Below, one piece after another: positions 21,433 through 21,974 of a DNA stretch of 21,974 nt. The stretch is from positions 1-21,974 of the IMG/VR virus record IMGVR_UViG_3300021599_000255. One strand, given 5' to 3'. This DNA is from a virus. Every line of letters starts with the position of its first letter. The first letter of the stretch is position 1. The notes under the pieces were generated by a model. It searched no databases. It was not told where the DNA came from and saw nothing but the letters and a program-made list of their open reading frames with translations. Made by a program: the position numbers and the translations under genes.

Positions 21433-21974
21433 ATGGCTTCATTTACAGACATAATACCCCAATTTAACCCATACGTGCAACAGCTGCCTGTAGAGGCAAT
21501 GGTGCAGGTGGGCATGGAGAAGCAGAAGCGCTATGATGAGGGTATCCAAAAGATCCAGTCTCAAATAGATGAGGTGGGTGGGCTTGATATTTATAAGCCT
21601 CTTCATAAGATGTATTTGCAGTCTAAGCTTAATGAGCTGGGCAACAACCTTAAATTGGTAGCTGCGGGTGACTTCTCTAACTTTCAGCTGGTTAACTCCG
21701 TATCTGGAATGACCAGTCAGATAGTAAAAGATCCTGTTGTGCAAAATGCTGTAACATCCACTCAGAAGATACGAAAAGAACAGGAGAACATACAAGCTGC
21801 TCAGAAGGCTGGAAAATCAAATCCCAATAATGAGGACTTCTTCTATGACAGATTTAACAATTGGTTGAATGATGGCAAGGTGGACACTCCTTTTAATGAA
21901 GAGTTTATAGAATATACAGATGTTGATAAGAAACTTAGAGATCTTGCCTCTAAGCTTAAGGAGGATGAGTTGGG
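21433..21974 (+). CDS. Large internal virion protein, N-terminal part (partial)
   Basis: The open frame starts at ATG 21433, right behind a strong promoter, and runs off the right edge after 180 codons. It begins MASFTDIIPQFNPYVQQLPV, followed by EAMVQVGMEKQKRYDEGIQK and IQSQIDEVGGLDIYK. The text then continues with QSKLNELGNNLKLVAAGDFSN. I recognise this FNPYVQQLP / MVQVGM / KIQSQID pattern as the start of large internal (cargo) proteins of crAss-like and related Bacteroidota phages. It is helical and charged with no membrane segment in the visible part. The total length is not known. The separate promoter suggests that it and whatever follows are expressed independently of the upstream structural unit. 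Confidence 0.8.
   Translation, partial: MASFTDIIPQFNPYVQQLPVEAMVQVGMEKQKRYDEGIQKIQSQIDEVGGLDIYKPLHKMYLQSKLNELGNNLKLVAAGDFSNFQLVNSVSGMTSQIVKDPVVQNAVTSTQKIRKEQENIQAAQKAGKSNPNNEDFFYDRFNNWLNDGKVDTPFNEEFIEYTDVDKKLRDLASKLKEDEL

Overview
The window looks like part of the virion-structure block of a low-GC double-stranded DNA tailed phage of the crAss-like group (Crassvirales) infecting a Bacteroidota host. All genes run rightward, most are separated by a few bases or overlap as ATGA or TAATG, and all look structural or virion-associated. Three signs point to a Bacteroidota host. Starts lack an AGGAGG-type ribosome site and sit behind A/T-rich leaders. Two good matches to the Bacteroidota promoter (TTG about -33, TAnnTTTG about -7) lie upstream of 6245 and 21433. 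Proteins carry the Thr-rich linkers and Gln-x-Gly linker motifs I associate with crAss-like virion genes. Family assignments rest on recognition of sequence patterns from memory, not on a search. There is no tRNA, CRISPR, IS element or integrase.

Layout. (1) 1-176 is the end of a gene that by position is probably the major capsid protein. A roughly 130-base stretch that can fold into several nested helices follows. (2) 348-3243 holds three virion genes, ending in a gene with a Thr-rich C-terminus, then a strong hairpin at 3271-3312. (3) 3328-6068 holds a small structural protein, a 50-residue zinc-ribbon-like protein overlapping an 88-residue protein, a tail-collar type adhesin, and a second fibre-like protein. 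The adhesin and the fibre-like protein share an N-terminal attachment motif. A textbook intrinsic terminator closes this unit at 6104-6135. (4) A new promoter starts the next unit. It holds a DNA-binding plus metallophosphoesterase protein (6245-7495), a neck-ring-like protein, a 158-residue conserved protein, the P22 gp4-like adaptor/stabilization protein, and a 1695-residue muzzle-like tail protein. (5) 14787-16272 holds two smaller proteins that share a paralogous N-terminal beta domain. The second carries what looks like the conserved C-terminal module of the muzzle family, so the muzzle seems spread over separate polypeptides with Thr-rich joints. (6) 16272-21345 holds two large modular proteins that look like internal (cargo/ejection) proteins, rich in AQxG motifs, with glycine-zipper, peptidoglycan-binding-like and possibly ADP-ribosyltransferase-like segments. 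(7) A second promoter precedes a further large internal virion protein that runs off the right edge.

Together the genes would build the capsid-proximal neck (rings and adaptor), the tail muzzle with surface adhesins, and the proteins packed in the particle for injection. The most interesting points are the structured RNA candidate after the capsid gene, the split muzzle with a single in-frame stop at its 3' junction, the shared promoter box, the recurring AQxG motif in the cargo proteins, and the possible injected ART-like domain.
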